Positions 1 to 7,109 of a stretch of 10,359 nt of DNA are shown here, piece by piece. The translations under genes were made by a program, and so were the position numbers. Under the pieces are notes generated by a model that made no database searches, was not told the DNA's origin, and was given only the letters and a program-made list of their open reading frames with translations. Position 1 is the first letter of the stretch. Each line of letters begins with the position of its first letter. The stretch is from an uncultured Chloroflexota bacterium (GTDB lineage: Bacteria; Chloroflexota; Dehalococcoidia; UBA3495), in NCBI GenBank assembly GCA_913031095.1, contig CAJWGH010000016.1:1-10359 (forward strand), read 5' to 3'.

Positions 1-804
1 GGCCATGTCGCTGAATAGTCCAGTAATGTTGGCTACCCAGCCGGGAACCTCGACGTTGGGAGAGTGCCCGATCCCATGGTAGATATGCAGATGCCGCATA
101 TCCGCAGGTAGAGCTTGAAATTCAGCCAAGATGTTGTTTATGCCTACCGTGGTGTCCTGATCACCACCCATAACTAATGTTGGCACCTTAATTTCATTCA
201 ATCGGTCCCGGAGCTTCAGGGCAGCCATGGATTTCCTGCCGCCGATGAAGCGCTCAACCGGGTTTCGTGAGATATCAGCAAGCACCGCTTCTTTGAACTC
301 TTCGGCTACATGAGGAGCTTGGAACCCCATGTCCCCCTCGGGCGGCCCAGAACTCCGCAATGCCTCCCGCATCTCTACTTCCCAGCCTGATTTCAAAGGC
401 CTCCCATGCAGCGGGGCTGGGTTCATCAGCACCAACCCTTTGATCCGGTCTTGGTGTTCCAGAGCGAACTGGGCCACCGTGGCTCCGCCCATGGAGTGCC
501 CAACCAACGTGAATCCTTCCAATTTCAGAGCATCGACTGCATTAAAGAGATCCCCGGCGAAGGTCTCGACTGAATAATCTTCTTCATTGAATGGGCCGTC
601 GGATGAGGCCCGACCCGACTGCCCCGCGCCGCGGTTGTTCAACACAATCACGCGAAAACGGTCTTCCGCTAGATACTCACACGTGTAGCGCCAGATGGCG
701 GCGGATGAAGCGTAACCGTGCACTAGCACTAGGGTGTCTAGGCCTTGGCCCTGTTCGAAATACTCCAACCTAACCTGGCCGGCCTGCACAAATTTAGACT
801 CCAT
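1..804 (-). CDS. Alpha/beta-fold hydrolase, 3' end cut by the window edge
   Basis: Reading the minus strand from 804 gives 268 codons with no stop down to base 1, so the gene runs off the left edge. Family proteins are about 260-280 residues, so only a few codons should be missing. The fold signatures are clear: an oxyanion-hole HG at residues 29-30, the nucleophile elbow GHSMGG with Ser104, a probable acid Asp215 or Asp217 in GGDQD, and His247 in GIGHSPN. It would hydrolyse an ester, lactone or C-C bond in the cytoplasm; no signal peptide is seen. I chose ATG at 802-804 because a GGAG lies 11 nt upstream (816-819) and the protein then begins just before the first strand. An in-frame ATG at 826-828 lacks a ribosome site. 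The gene is divergent from the SDR operon. The substrate is unknown. Confidence 0.9.
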   Translation of the reverse strand, partial: MESKFVQAGQVRLEYFEQGQGLDTLVLVHGYASSAAIWRYTCEYLAEDRFRVIVLNNRGAGQSGRASSDGPFNEEDYSVETFAGDLFNAVDALKLEGFTLVGHSMGGATVAQFALEHQDRIKGLVLMNPAPLHGRPLKSGWEVEMREALRSSGPPEGDMGFQAPHVAEEFKEAVLADISRNPVERFIGGRKSMAALKLRDRLNEIKVPTLVMGGDQDTTVGINNILAEFQALPADMRHLHIYHGIGHSPNVEVPGWVANITGLFSDMA

Positions 805-1135
805 ATATGATCCAACTCCATCTGCCATTCGCGTAGTAAGACGGCTATTATGATATTCCCGACGGCAGTTAAGTGGAAGTAGTTTAGCGCCAACATGCTA
901 GGCCCTTACTGCGAGACGAACCAACATAGGTTATCCTAACCAGGAGCACAATCGGCAGGGCTTAGCATACCGCTGTTCTCGTTTGGATGATGAAACGACA
1001 ATAGGCCTTTTGTGAGATATCCAAGGTCTACATGAATCCGAAGATGGCCAAGCGGCGCTGGCCTAGTTTGTCCAAGGCTAGGCCGAATGGCCATATTAGG
1101 CTGAATACCCGAATAGAGATTTCATTGGAGGGATA
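805..1135. promoter_or_regulatory. Divergent intergenic region between hydrolase and SDR operon
   Basis: These 331 bases separate two genes transcribed away from each other, so they should hold both promoters. I see no credible ORF or RNA gene here. Visible elements are a 13-bp palindrome at 929-941 (GGTTA-TCC-TAACC), the larger inverted repeat at 1060-1084, and an ATGGCCAT palindrome at 1087-1094. GGCC occurs four times between 1046 and 1092. No strong sigma70 hexamer pair was found for the minus-strand hydrolase. Confidence 0.55.
1060..1084. promoter_or_regulatory. Inverted repeat, candidate operator for the SDR operon
   Basis: Perfect 7-bp arms GGCCTAG (1060-1066) and CTAGGCC (1078-1084) flank an 11-nt spacer, 52 bp before the first SDR start. 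A weak promoter overlaps it: TTGTCC at 1068-1073 and CATATT at 1092-1097, 18 nt apart, each matching consensus at 4 of 6 positions. No T-tract follows, so it is unlikely to be a terminator. A dimeric regulator binding here could block the -35 box; that is inference. Confidence 0.35.
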
Positions 1136-1885
1136 ATGAGACTAGAAGGAAAGGTTGCGCTGATCACCGGCGCAGCTCACGGAATGGGAGCAGAAGAAGC
1201 CCGTCTTTTTGCCCGCGAGGGCGCTAAGGTGGCTATCGCCGACATACGTGAAGAAGACGCTCGCAAGGTGGAGGCTGAGATAGCAGAAGCCGGCGGCGAA
1301 TCCATGGTGGTCATGCTAGACGTCAGCAAAGAGGACCAGTGGGAGACATCTGTGGCCGCCGTTGTGGCCCAGTTCGGCAAGCTGGACATTCTGGTCAACA
1401 ACGCCGGCATCAGTGGAAGCGGTGAACGGGACCTAGGCAGCACCGAATCTTGGGACCGGCTGATGGACATCAACGCCAAGAGCGTATTCCTGGGCATGAA
1501 ACACGCCATCCCTGAGATGGAGAGAGCCGGAGGCGGAGCCATAGTGAACATATCGTCTATATCTGGATTTGTGGGGCAAGAGGCGATCCATCCCGGCTAC
1601 AACGCATCCAAAGGGGCCGTACGCCTGGTGACCAAGGCGGCAGCTGTACAGCATGCCAAGACCGGCATCAGGGTAAACTCGGTCCACCCGGGCATGATGC
1701 CTCCCATGCTTACTTCATTCCAGCGGGGAGACCCCAACCGGGAAGCCATGAACGCCGCCGTGCCCATGGGCCGCGAGGGTGAACCCATCGAAGTGGCCAA
1801 TGCTGTGCTGTTCCTAGCGTCAGACGAAGCGTCCTACATCACGGGCACCGAACTGCTGGTTGACGGCGGGTTCACAGCTAGGTAG
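1136..1885 (+). CDS. SDR-family NAD(P)-dependent oxidoreductase (copy A)
   Basis: This 249-residue protein is a full-length classical short-chain dehydrogenase that interconverts an alcohol and a ketone. The nucleotide motif TGAAHGMG spans residues 11-18, and Asp36 at the end of the second strand favours NAD(H) over NADP(H). Asp62, NNAG at 88-91 and the catalytic set Asn113, Ser141, Tyr155 and Lys159 are all present. The C-terminal ITGTELLVDGGF segment is typical of the family. A GGAGGG ribosome site at 1127-1132 lies just before the ATG. It is the first gene of a plus-strand operon with its near twin and an LLM oxidoreductase. Related enzymes act on hydroxysteroids, cyclic alcohols or sugars, so the exact substrate is open. 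Residues 185-210, the substrate loop, differ most from copy B. Confidence 0.95.
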   Translation: MRLEGKVALITGAAHGMGAEEARLFAREGAKVAIADIREEDARKVEAEIAEAGGESMVVMLDVSKEDQWETSVAAVVAQFGKLDILVNNAGISGSGERDLGSTESWDRLMDINAKSVFLGMKHAIPEMERAGGGAIVNISSISGFVGQEAIHPGYNASKGAVRLVTKAAAVQHAKTGIRVNSVHPGMMPPMLTSFQRGDPNREAMNAAVPMGREGEPIEVANAVLFLASDEASYITGTELLVDGGFTAR

Positions 1886-1947
1886 CTTGGCCGGCATCGG
1901 TCCCGATTTTAGAAATAGGAAAATCATTCGAATATTGGAGCGCAAGG

Positions 1948-2700
1948 ATGCGATTAGAAGGCAAAGTAGCGATCATCACCGGAGGTGCACATGGCATGGG
2001 CGCGGAAGAAGCTAAGCTCTTCGCACGGGAAGGCGCTAAGGTGGTTATCGCTGATATTAGAGAGGAAGACGCCCGGAAGGTTGAAGCAGAGATCGCTGAG
2101 GCTGGTGGCGAAGCATTGGTAGCGATCCTTGATGTCACTCAAGAGGAGCAGTGGGAGCAGGCAATCGCCCAAACTGTGGCCAAGTTCAGCAGACTGGACA
2201 TCCTTGTCAACAACGCCGGCATCAGCGGCAGTGGGGAGAAGGACTTCGGCAGCACGGCGGCCTGGGACCAGCTGATGGACATCAACGCCAAAGGCGTATT
2301 CTTAGGAATGAAACACGCCATATCAGAGATGGAGAAAGTCGGTGGCGGGGCCATCGTCAACATCTCTTCAATATCAGGAATGGTGGGACAAAGCTACGTG
2401 CACCCCGGATATAACGCGTCCAAAGGCGCAGTCCGGCTGGTCACCAAAGCGGCCGCAGTTCAGCACGCTAGGAGCGGCATACGGGTCAACTCAGTCCATC
2501 CTGGTAGCATGCCGGCCATGTTAACCTCGGGCCCTAGGGGCGACGGCGGCAGTCAGGAGGCACGGTTGGCCGCCATTCCCATGGGACGGGAGGGGCTGCC
2601 CATCGAGGTGGCCAACGCCGTACTGTTCTTGGCATCAGACGAAGCGTCTTACATCACTGGCACCGAGTTAATGGTGGACGGCGGGTTCACCGCTCGTTAG
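1948..2700 (+). CDS. SDR-family NAD(P)-dependent oxidoreductase (copy B, tandem paralogue)
   Basis: This 250-residue SDR aligns end to end with copy A at about 81% identity by eye, with one single-residue insertion in the substrate loop. It keeps TGGAHGMG at 11-18, Asp36 for NAD preference, NNAG at 88-91, and the catalytic Asn113, Ser141, Tyr155 and Lys159. Both copies therefore look active. The clearest differences lie in residues 56-82 and in the loop after the conserved HPG (about 188-205). These could change substrate or stereochemical preference. The start ATG has GGAG 7 nt upstream (1937-1940). It lies 62 nt after copy A and 29 nt before the LLM gene, with no terminator between, so all three are probably cotranscribed. 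A paired role, such as two successive or opposite-face alcohol oxidations, is inference. Confidence 0.95.
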   Translation: MRLEGKVAIITGGAHGMGAEEAKLFAREGAKVVIADIREEDARKVEAEIAEAGGEALVAILDVTQEEQWEQAIAQTVAKFSRLDILVNNAGISGSGEKDFGSTAAWDQLMDINAKGVFLGMKHAISEMEKVGGGAIVNISSISGMVGQSYVHPGYNASKGAVRLVTKAAAVQHARSGIRVNSVHPGSMPAMLTSGPRGDGGSQEARLAAIPMGREGLPIEVANAVLFLASDEASYITGTELMVDGGFTAR

Positions 2701-2729
2701 TTTCTGTTTGATCTGATCAGGAGGTCTCC

Positions 2730-3752
2730 ATGGGATTCAGGGTGCTCTACCACCTAAATACTGCCAACCTAAATGGAGTTGCCGAAGAAGCCGCATGGGC
2801 CGAGAGCATGGGCTACGACGGTCTTTGCACTGAAGACGCTGCCCACGACCCGATGCTGCCCCTTATGATGGCGGCATCAACAACGTCGAGAGTCACACTA
2901 GAGCCTAGGGTAGCCATCGCTTTCCCGCGCTCGCCTATGGTCCTGGCCTATGCCGCTAGAGACTTGCAAGAGTACTCCGGCGGGCGGTTCCGCCTTGGTT
3001 TAGGATCACAGGTCAAAGGGCACATCCAGCGCCGATTCTCCACCGAGTGGACGGCTCCAGGTCCAAGGATGCGTGAGTACGTCCAGTCGCTGCGCGCTAT
3101 ATGGGAAGCCTGGCAGACGGAAGGGCGGCTGGCCTACCACGGAGAACATTACAACTTCTCTTTGATGACTCCCTTCTTCAGCCCTGGAAAATCGAACCAA
3201 CCACCGCCTCCGGTGTTTATAAGCGCCGTTAACCCATACAACTGCCGGGTAGCCGGCGAAGTCTGCGACGGTATCGCCCTCCACCCGATAACCTCGCCCA
3301 AGTATCTGAAAGAGATCATAAAACCTAGCATAGCCGACGGCGCGGCCAGAGCAGGCAGAGACCCCAGCATGGTCAACCTTAGCAGCTCAGCTTTCGTGGT
3401 CACGGGAAGCAACCAGGCTGCCATCAACGCCAACAAAGAAGGCGTGAGGAAGCAGATCGCTTTTTACTGCTCCACACGGAGTTATTCCAAGGTTCTAGAA
3501 GTGCAGGGATTCCAAGACCTGGGCCTATGGCTCCATGAGATGTCCTTGAAGCAGCAGTGGGATCAGATGACGGACCTGATCACCGACGAGATATTAGACG
3601 CCTTCGCCATAGTCGGCGGCTACAGCGAGATACCCACCCTGATGAAAGAACGCTTCGACGGCCAGTTACACGAGGTCGTCTTCAACTCCGGTGGTCCAGG
3701 CAGTGCCGACGAAACAGAGATCCGGAAGGTCATCGAAGGATTACAGCGTTAA
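2730..3752 (+). CDS. LLM-class F420-dependent oxidoreductase, MSMEG_2256-like (LLM-1)
   Basis: The 340-residue protein is a TIM-barrel member of the bacterial luciferase-like family (PF00296). The segment SGGRF at 83-87 followed by GLGSQVKGHIQRRF at 90-103 is what I recall for the MSMEG_2256 group (TIGR03617), which is predicted to use F420 rather than FMN. It would transfer a hydride between the reduced deazaflavin or flavin and an organic substrate in the cytoplasm. An AGGAGG at 2719-2724 sits 5 nt before the ATG, one of the best ribosome sites in the window. The 29-nt gap from SDR-B indicates cotranscription. The cofactor is inferred from family membership, and the substrate is unknown. 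The gene ends 22 nt from a convergent hydrolase gene. Confidence 0.88.
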   Translation: MGFRVLYHLNTANLNGVAEEAAWAESMGYDGLCTEDAAHDPMLPLMMAASTTSRVTLEPRVAIAFPRSPMVLAYAARDLQEYSGGRFRLGLGSQVKGHIQRRFSTEWTAPGPRMREYVQSLRAIWEAWQTEGRLAYHGEHYNFSLMTPFFSPGKSNQPPPPVFISAVNPYNCRVAGEVCDGIALHPITSPKYLKEIIKPSIADGAARAGRDPSMVNLSSSAFVVTGSNQAAINANKEGVRKQIAFYCSTRSYSKVLEVQGFQDLGLWLHEMSLKQQWDQMTDLITDEILDAFAIVGGYSEIPTLMKERFDGQLHEVVFNSGGPGSADETEIRKVIEGLQR

Positions 3753-3774
3753 GTTCCAAGCTGATAGCTGACGA

Positions 3775-4611
3775 CTACCCTGCCCACTTCCCTGCCTCCA
3801 CCGCCGTTAGAAAATCGGACATCGTCCGGTTATACAGGTCCGGCTCTTCCAGGTTGATAGTGTGCCCGGATTGCGGGAATACGGCTAACCCGCAGGATGG
3901 AATGTTCCTTTTCATGAATACAGCAGGATCTACGCAAGGGGTGTCTTCGTCTCCAATCATGACCAACGTCGGGGCCTTGATCTGTTGGAGCTTCTCTTGA
4001 AGTTGATATATGGTGGGCCGTTTCATCTGGACTCCCCGGAATGTTAGAGAAGAACCCTGGGCCGAGTGAGCTGCCAAACCGGCATGGAACTTGGCCCAAC
4101 CCACCGGGTCCTTGCGGAGAAATTGCAGCCGCTCGGCGCCTCGAGCGTAGGCATCAGCGAACTTCTCCATACCCTCTGCGACCATCGCCGCGCTAAGAGC
4201 ATCCCATGAAGCCACCAACCTTTCCCGATTTCCGGGGTCGGACCCTGCGCCCGCGGAAGCCACTACTATAGACCGGCACATCTCGGGATGAGCCATCACG
4301 AACCCCAGAGCCAATGTTCCTCCCATCGACAACCCGCCGACATGTGCCTGTTGGATGCCTAAGTGTTTCAGCAAACGATACAGGTCTTCCACCTGGATGT
4401 CTTGAGAGTAGGCGGCAGGCTCGTCCGGTACGCCTGATGGGAGATAACCACGGTGGCAGTAGGTGATGACCTGGTAGCGCCTAGAGAAGTAATTCACTTG
4501 GGGTTCCCAACTCGTGATGTCCCCAGCGAACTCGTGGCTGAAGACCAGTGGATAACCCTCTCCTGTTACCTCGTAATATATATCAACACCTTCAGACGAA
4601 AAAGTGGGCAT
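3775..4611 (-). CDS. Alpha/beta-fold hydrolase (second, complete)
   Basis: From ATG at 4609-4611 the protein has 278 residues, a normal length. The nucleophile elbow GLSMGG carries Ser95, Asp223 in GDEDT is the likely acid and His250 in SGHTINLEEP the base. The oxyanion segment reads SHEFAGD (25-31) instead of the common HG motif; I recall the same HEFAGD variant in a subgroup of bacterial hydrolases, so it is probably not a defect. An open frame extends upstream to 4692. I reject that longer start because GGAG at 4618-4621 lies 6 nt before the chosen ATG, the extension looks unstructured, and the best promoter sits inside it. The gene is convergent with LLM-1 and divergent from the VOC gene. 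Only about 20-25% similarity by eye links it to the hydrolase at 1-804, so they probably act on different substrates. Confidence 0.92.
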   Translation of the reverse strand: MPTFSSEGVDIYYEVTGEGYPLVFSHEFAGDITSWEPQVNYFSRRYQVITYCHRGYLPSGVPDEPAAYSQDIQVEDLYRLLKHLGIQQAHVGGLSMGGTLALGFVMAHPEMCRSIVVASAGAGSDPGNRERLVASWDALSAAMVAEGMEKFADAYARGAERLQFLRKDPVGWAKFHAGLAAHSAQGSSLTFRGVQMKRPTIYQLQEKLQQIKAPTLVMIGDEDTPCVDPAVFMKRNIPSCGLAVFPQSGHTINLEEPDLYNRTMSDFLTAVEAGKWAG

Positions 4612-4639
4612 AATAAACTCCGAATTGTTCTTGAGACGG

Positions 4640-4668
4640 ATGATAGGCGGCCTATGCAGGGCCGTCAA
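4640..4668 (-). promoter_or_regulatory. Sigma70-like promoter for the hydrolase at 3775-4611
   Basis: On the minus strand, a -35 box TTGACG (4663-4668) and a -10 box TATCAT (4640-4645) each match consensus at 5 of 6 positions and are 17 nt apart. The start point would fall near 4633, leaving a leader of about 22 nt that contains the GGAG ribosome site. This also supports the shorter hydrolase start. The palindrome at 4643-4655 overlaps the -10 box and spacer. Confidence 0.55.
4643..4655. promoter_or_regulatory. 13-bp palindrome, candidate operator
   Basis: ATAGGC and GCCTAT flank a single central G, giving a perfect 6-bp-arm palindrome in the 123-bp divergent gap. It covers part of the -10 box and spacer of the minus-strand promoter. 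It also lies between a weaker plus-strand pair, TTGAGA (4631-4636) and TATGCA (4653-4658). A regulator bound here could control both the hydrolase and the VOC-AKR pair. This role is inferred from position only. Confidence 0.4.
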
Positions 4669-4734
4669 TTCGGGGTTGCCTCCCACCAGCAAACAAGCTA
4701 GGCTTCGGCCAATCCTAAATACCTGGAGGACATC

Positions 4735-5142
4735 ATGCTAAACAAAGTACACCATGTGACTTATGTGGTGGAGAGTATCTCCGAAATGGCCACCTACATG
4801 GAGAGAAGTTTCGGAATCAAACCCATAGCCACCGACGAATTCGCCGACGCCGGCTTCAAATCCATACTATTTCGCATCGGCGAGACCCTGGTGGACTTCT
4901 TCGAACCTCTGCGCGATGACACTACCATGGCTCGCCAACTGAAGGCCACCGGCCCAGGCGTTATGCATGTTGCCTGGGGCGTAGACCGCATCGACGAGGC
5001 GTTCAACAGCCTGGTGGGAAACGGCAACAAGATGCGCGGCGACGCTCCTGCCATCAGCCCCTTCGGCTACAAGACCGCCAACATAGAGACCGAAAGCTCC
5101 CACGGAATCCACTTCCAACTGGCTGAAGGCGAGCCTACCTAA
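4735..5142 (+). CDS. VOC-family protein (glyoxalase / methylmalonyl-CoA epimerase-like)
   Basis: The 135-residue protein has the single-chain vicinal-oxygen-chelate layout of two beta-alpha-beta-beta-beta modules. The HHVTYVV start, a VDFFEPL strand, GVMHVAW and GIHFQLAE mark the four usual metal-ligand strands, placing His7, Asp54, His78 and Gln128 at those positions. Relatives include methylmalonyl-CoA epimerase, glyoxalase I and ring-cleavage dioxygenases. The small size fits an epimerase, isomerase or glyoxalase working as a dimer better than a two-domain dioxygenase. GGAGGA at 4725-4730 precedes the ATG by 4 nt. It is 16 nt upstream of the aldo/keto reductase gene and surely shares its transcript. 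It may isomerise or detoxify the carbonyl compound that the reductase handles; that link is inference. Confidence 0.85.
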   Translation: MLNKVHHVTYVVESISEMATYMERSFGIKPIATDEFADAGFKSILFRIGETLVDFFEPLRDDTTMARQLKATGPGVMHVAWGVDRIDEAFNSLVGNGNKMRGDAPAISPFGYKTANIETESSHGIHFQLAEGEPT

Positions 5143-5158
5143 ATCAAGAGGACTAGAT

Positions 5159-6130
5159 ATGGAATACAACGCACTAGGCCGCACCGGTCTCGACGTGTCC
5201 CGCGTGGGATTTGGTGGTGGCGGTATTGGGGAAGTTTGGGGAGCCACCACCAGAGGTGAGGCGGTACGGGCTGTCCACCGGGCTTTAGACCTGGGTATCA
5301 ACTACTTCGACGTTGCCCCGGCATACGGCGACGGCAAAGCTGAAGAGGCCCTTGGAGCCGCGCTCCAGGGCCGTGGCGAAAATGTCATTATCGGTACCAA
5401 GGTCAGGATTTCTGCCCAAGACATAGAAGATGTTGCCGGTGCAGTCAAGCGTTCGATGGAAACGAGCCTGCGGCTTTTGAAACGTGACTCGGTAGATATC
5501 CTTCATGTACACAACCGATTCACCGAAACGAGAGGTGAGACCCCGAATTCGCTGGCCGCCGAAGACGTCATAGGGCAGGTGTTAGGGGCCTACAAGGCGA
5601 TGCAACAGGAAGGTAAGACCAGGTTCATCGGGTTATCGGCCATGGACCATCATGTGCCGACATTGAACCAGATTATGGAAACTGGAGAGTGGGATACAGT
5701 TCTCGCCTACTACAATCTGCTGAATTGGACCGCCCAATCATCACCTCCGCCCGGAGTAAACGTTTTCGACAATGGTCAGAACATCCTGTTGGCCAAGAAA
5801 CACAACATGGGGGTCATCGGAATCCGGTCTCATGCTGCGGGTGCACTGACCGACGCAGTGGATCGGCCGATACCAGCAGACAATGAATTGTTGCGCCAGG
5901 ACGTGGCAAGTGCGGCGCGCTTGGGATTCTTGCTGGACGACTCCATCACCAACCTCTCTCAGGCTGCGTTGGTCTTCTGCCTAATGAACAGAGACGTCCA
6001 TACCACCGTCCCTGGAGTGAAAAACCAGGCTGAAACGGAAGAGATTGCCAGCTGTATAGATTTGCCCCACTTCTCCTCCTCACAGATGACATACCTCCGC
6101 GAGCTATACGACAGAGGCTTCTTGGACTAA
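5159..6130 (+). CDS. Aldo/keto reductase
   Basis: This is a 323-residue NAD(P)H-dependent aldo/keto reductase (PF00248) with a complete catalytic tetrad: Asp51 and Tyr56 in FDVAPAYG, Lys81 in GTK and His118 in LHVHN. The N-terminal LGRTGLDVSRVGFGGGGIG stretch resembles the L-galactose or D-threo-aldose dehydrogenase branch, which oxidises sugars to lactones, but many relatives reduce ketones. The ATG has AGAGGA (5147-5152) 6 nt upstream and follows the VOC stop by 16 nt, so the two genes form a unit. The gene ends with TAA at 6128-6130, overlapping the stop of the opposing LLM gene. If it makes a lactone, one of the nearby hydrolases could open it; this is a guess from context. Confidence 0.92.
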   Translation: MEYNALGRTGLDVSRVGFGGGGIGEVWGATTRGEAVRAVHRALDLGINYFDVAPAYGDGKAEEALGAALQGRGENVIIGTKVRISAQDIEDVAGAVKRSMETSLRLLKRDSVDILHVHNRFTETRGETPNSLAAEDVIGQVLGAYKAMQQEGKTRFIGLSAMDHHVPTLNQIMETGEWDTVLAYYNLLNWTAQSSPPPGVNVFDNGQNILLAKKHNMGVIGIRSHAAGALTDAVDRPIPADNELLRQDVASAARLGFLLDDSITNLSQAALVFCLMNRDVHTTVPGVKNQAETEEIASCIDLPHFSSSQMTYLRELYDRGFLD

Positions 6131-7080
6131 ACCTTAGGCCACACTTTGGTGGAGAACTCCTCCATCAGAGTTAGCATGCTATCTAAGTCTTCGGTCTGCC
6201 TTAGAAAGTCCCAGATCATAGTTGTGACTCCCATATCCTGGTAACTGCGAATGTCTCCAGCGATCTGATCTGCGTCTCCAACAAAGGGCAGGCGGTCCGA
6301 ACCAACGGGAGTTTTGGTCAGTTCGAACTGGTGGGTCCGGTAGATGGTTTCGATAGTTTTAGGGTCACGGCCGAAACGCTGAGCGTATTGGGCCAGACGG
6401 TCTAGGCCTGCCTTCAGTTGCTCCGGCGTACCCATGGGGAAGGTGGGATTAGACCCCAACGGATACCAACCGTCAGCCAACTCCGCGGTCCGACGCAGGG
6501 CCGGACGGCTCTCTCCACCCACCCAGATGGGCGGATGGGGTTTTTGCACCGGCTTGGGCAAGAAACTTATATCGTCGAAACTAATGTACTTGCCCTCAAA
6601 ATGAGGGTCGTCTTCGGTCCATAGTTCCTTGAACGCCCTAATATACTCATCGGTAACAGCCCCACGCTCTTCAAATGGAGGGAGGCCTAAAGCCTGGAAC
6701 TCCTCACGCATCCAACCAACACCGACACCTACCACCAGCCGCCCTCCGGAAAGAACATCCAAAGTCGCCAGCGATTTGGCGGCGACCAGAGGGTTCCGAT
6801 GGGGGACTATCAAAACGCTGGTCACCAGCCGGATCTTACTAGTCTGGCCGGCAATGTACGATAGGAGCGTGATCTGCTCCATGGACTCGCCGGAAGTTGA
6901 GCCAGGAAATTCTCCACTTTCAGTGTATGGGTAGGGAGAAGAGATATTCCGGGGAACAAGGATATGGTCGCCGGTCAACAATGAATCAAAGCCAAATTCC
7001 TCACCTTTTTTTGCGATGATTCCCAACCTCTCGGGCGTTGCGAGCTGTCCTCTGCCGGGCAGAGTGAAACCATATTTCAT
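6127..7080 (-). CDS. LLM-class F420-dependent oxidoreductase, Rv2161c-like (LLM-2)
   Basis: The 317-residue protein belongs to the luciferase-like TIM-barrel family. MKYGFTLPGRG at the start, TGDH at 36-39, SGGRLVVGVGVGW at 111-123 and the PKPVQKPHPPIWVGG block at 175-189 match what I know of the Rv2161c group (TIGR03619), predicted to use F420. It should carry out a hydride transfer on an unknown substrate in the cytoplasm. The ATG has GGAG at 7089-7092, 8 nt upstream. It is the last gene of the five-gene minus-strand operon, 29 nt after the TPR gene. Its stop overlaps the aldo/keto reductase stop by 4 nt tail to tail. I see no clear terminator hairpin there, so opposing transcripts may run into each other. 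Confidence 0.88.
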   Translation of the reverse strand: MKYGFTLPGRGQLATPERLGIIAKKGEEFGFDSLLTGDHILVPRNISSPYPYTESGEFPGSTSGESMEQITLLSYIAGQTSKIRLVTSVLIVPHRNPLVAAKSLATLDVLSGGRLVVGVGVGWMREEFQALGLPPFEERGAVTDEYIRAFKELWTEDDPHFEGKYISFDDISFLPKPVQKPHPPIWVGGESRPALRRTAELADGWYPLGSNPTFPMGTPEQLKAGLDRLAQYAQRFGRDPKTIETIYRTHQFELTKTPVGSDRLPFVGDADQIAGDIRSYQDMGVTTMIWDFLRQTEDLDSMLTLMEEFSTKVWPKV

Positions 7081-7109
7081 CGTTTTGACTCCAGGTTATT
7101 TAAAATTAT

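Larger units (their letters stand above)
1136..2700 (+). repeat. Tandem gene duplication (SDR-A / SDR-B)
   Basis: The two SDR genes are head-to-tail paralogues. Protein identity is about 81%, but the DNA has drifted: over residues 34-55, where the proteins are identical, 15 of 22 codons differ synonymously. That marks an old duplication, or two separately acquired relatives, held by purifying selection. It is not a recent copy or an assembly artefact. Confidence 0.85.

Noticed and set aside
329..773. Plus-strand open frames at 329-577 and 591-773
   Set aside because: Both are antisense to the hydrolase at 1-804, which has a full catalytic triad and an open frame to the window edge.
929..941. 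Short palindrome GGTTA-TCC-TAACC
   Set aside because: The arms are only 5 bp and no promoter boxes are nearby, so it could be chance. I mention it in the intergenic entry but do not call it a site.
3557..4000. A plus-strand open frame bridging LLM-1 and the convergent hydrolase
   Set aside because: It is out of frame with LLM-1 and antisense to the hydrolase, with a composition typical of a shadow frame.
1..4611. The two hydrolases as a duplicated pair
   Set aside because: Beyond the shared fold motifs their sequences differ throughout and the oxyanion segments differ (HG versus HEFAGD), so they are separate subfamilies.
4612..4692. N-terminal extension of the second hydrolase to an ATG at 4692
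   Set aside because: The internal ATG at 4611 has a well-placed GGAG, family proteins begin there, and the best promoter lies inside the extension.
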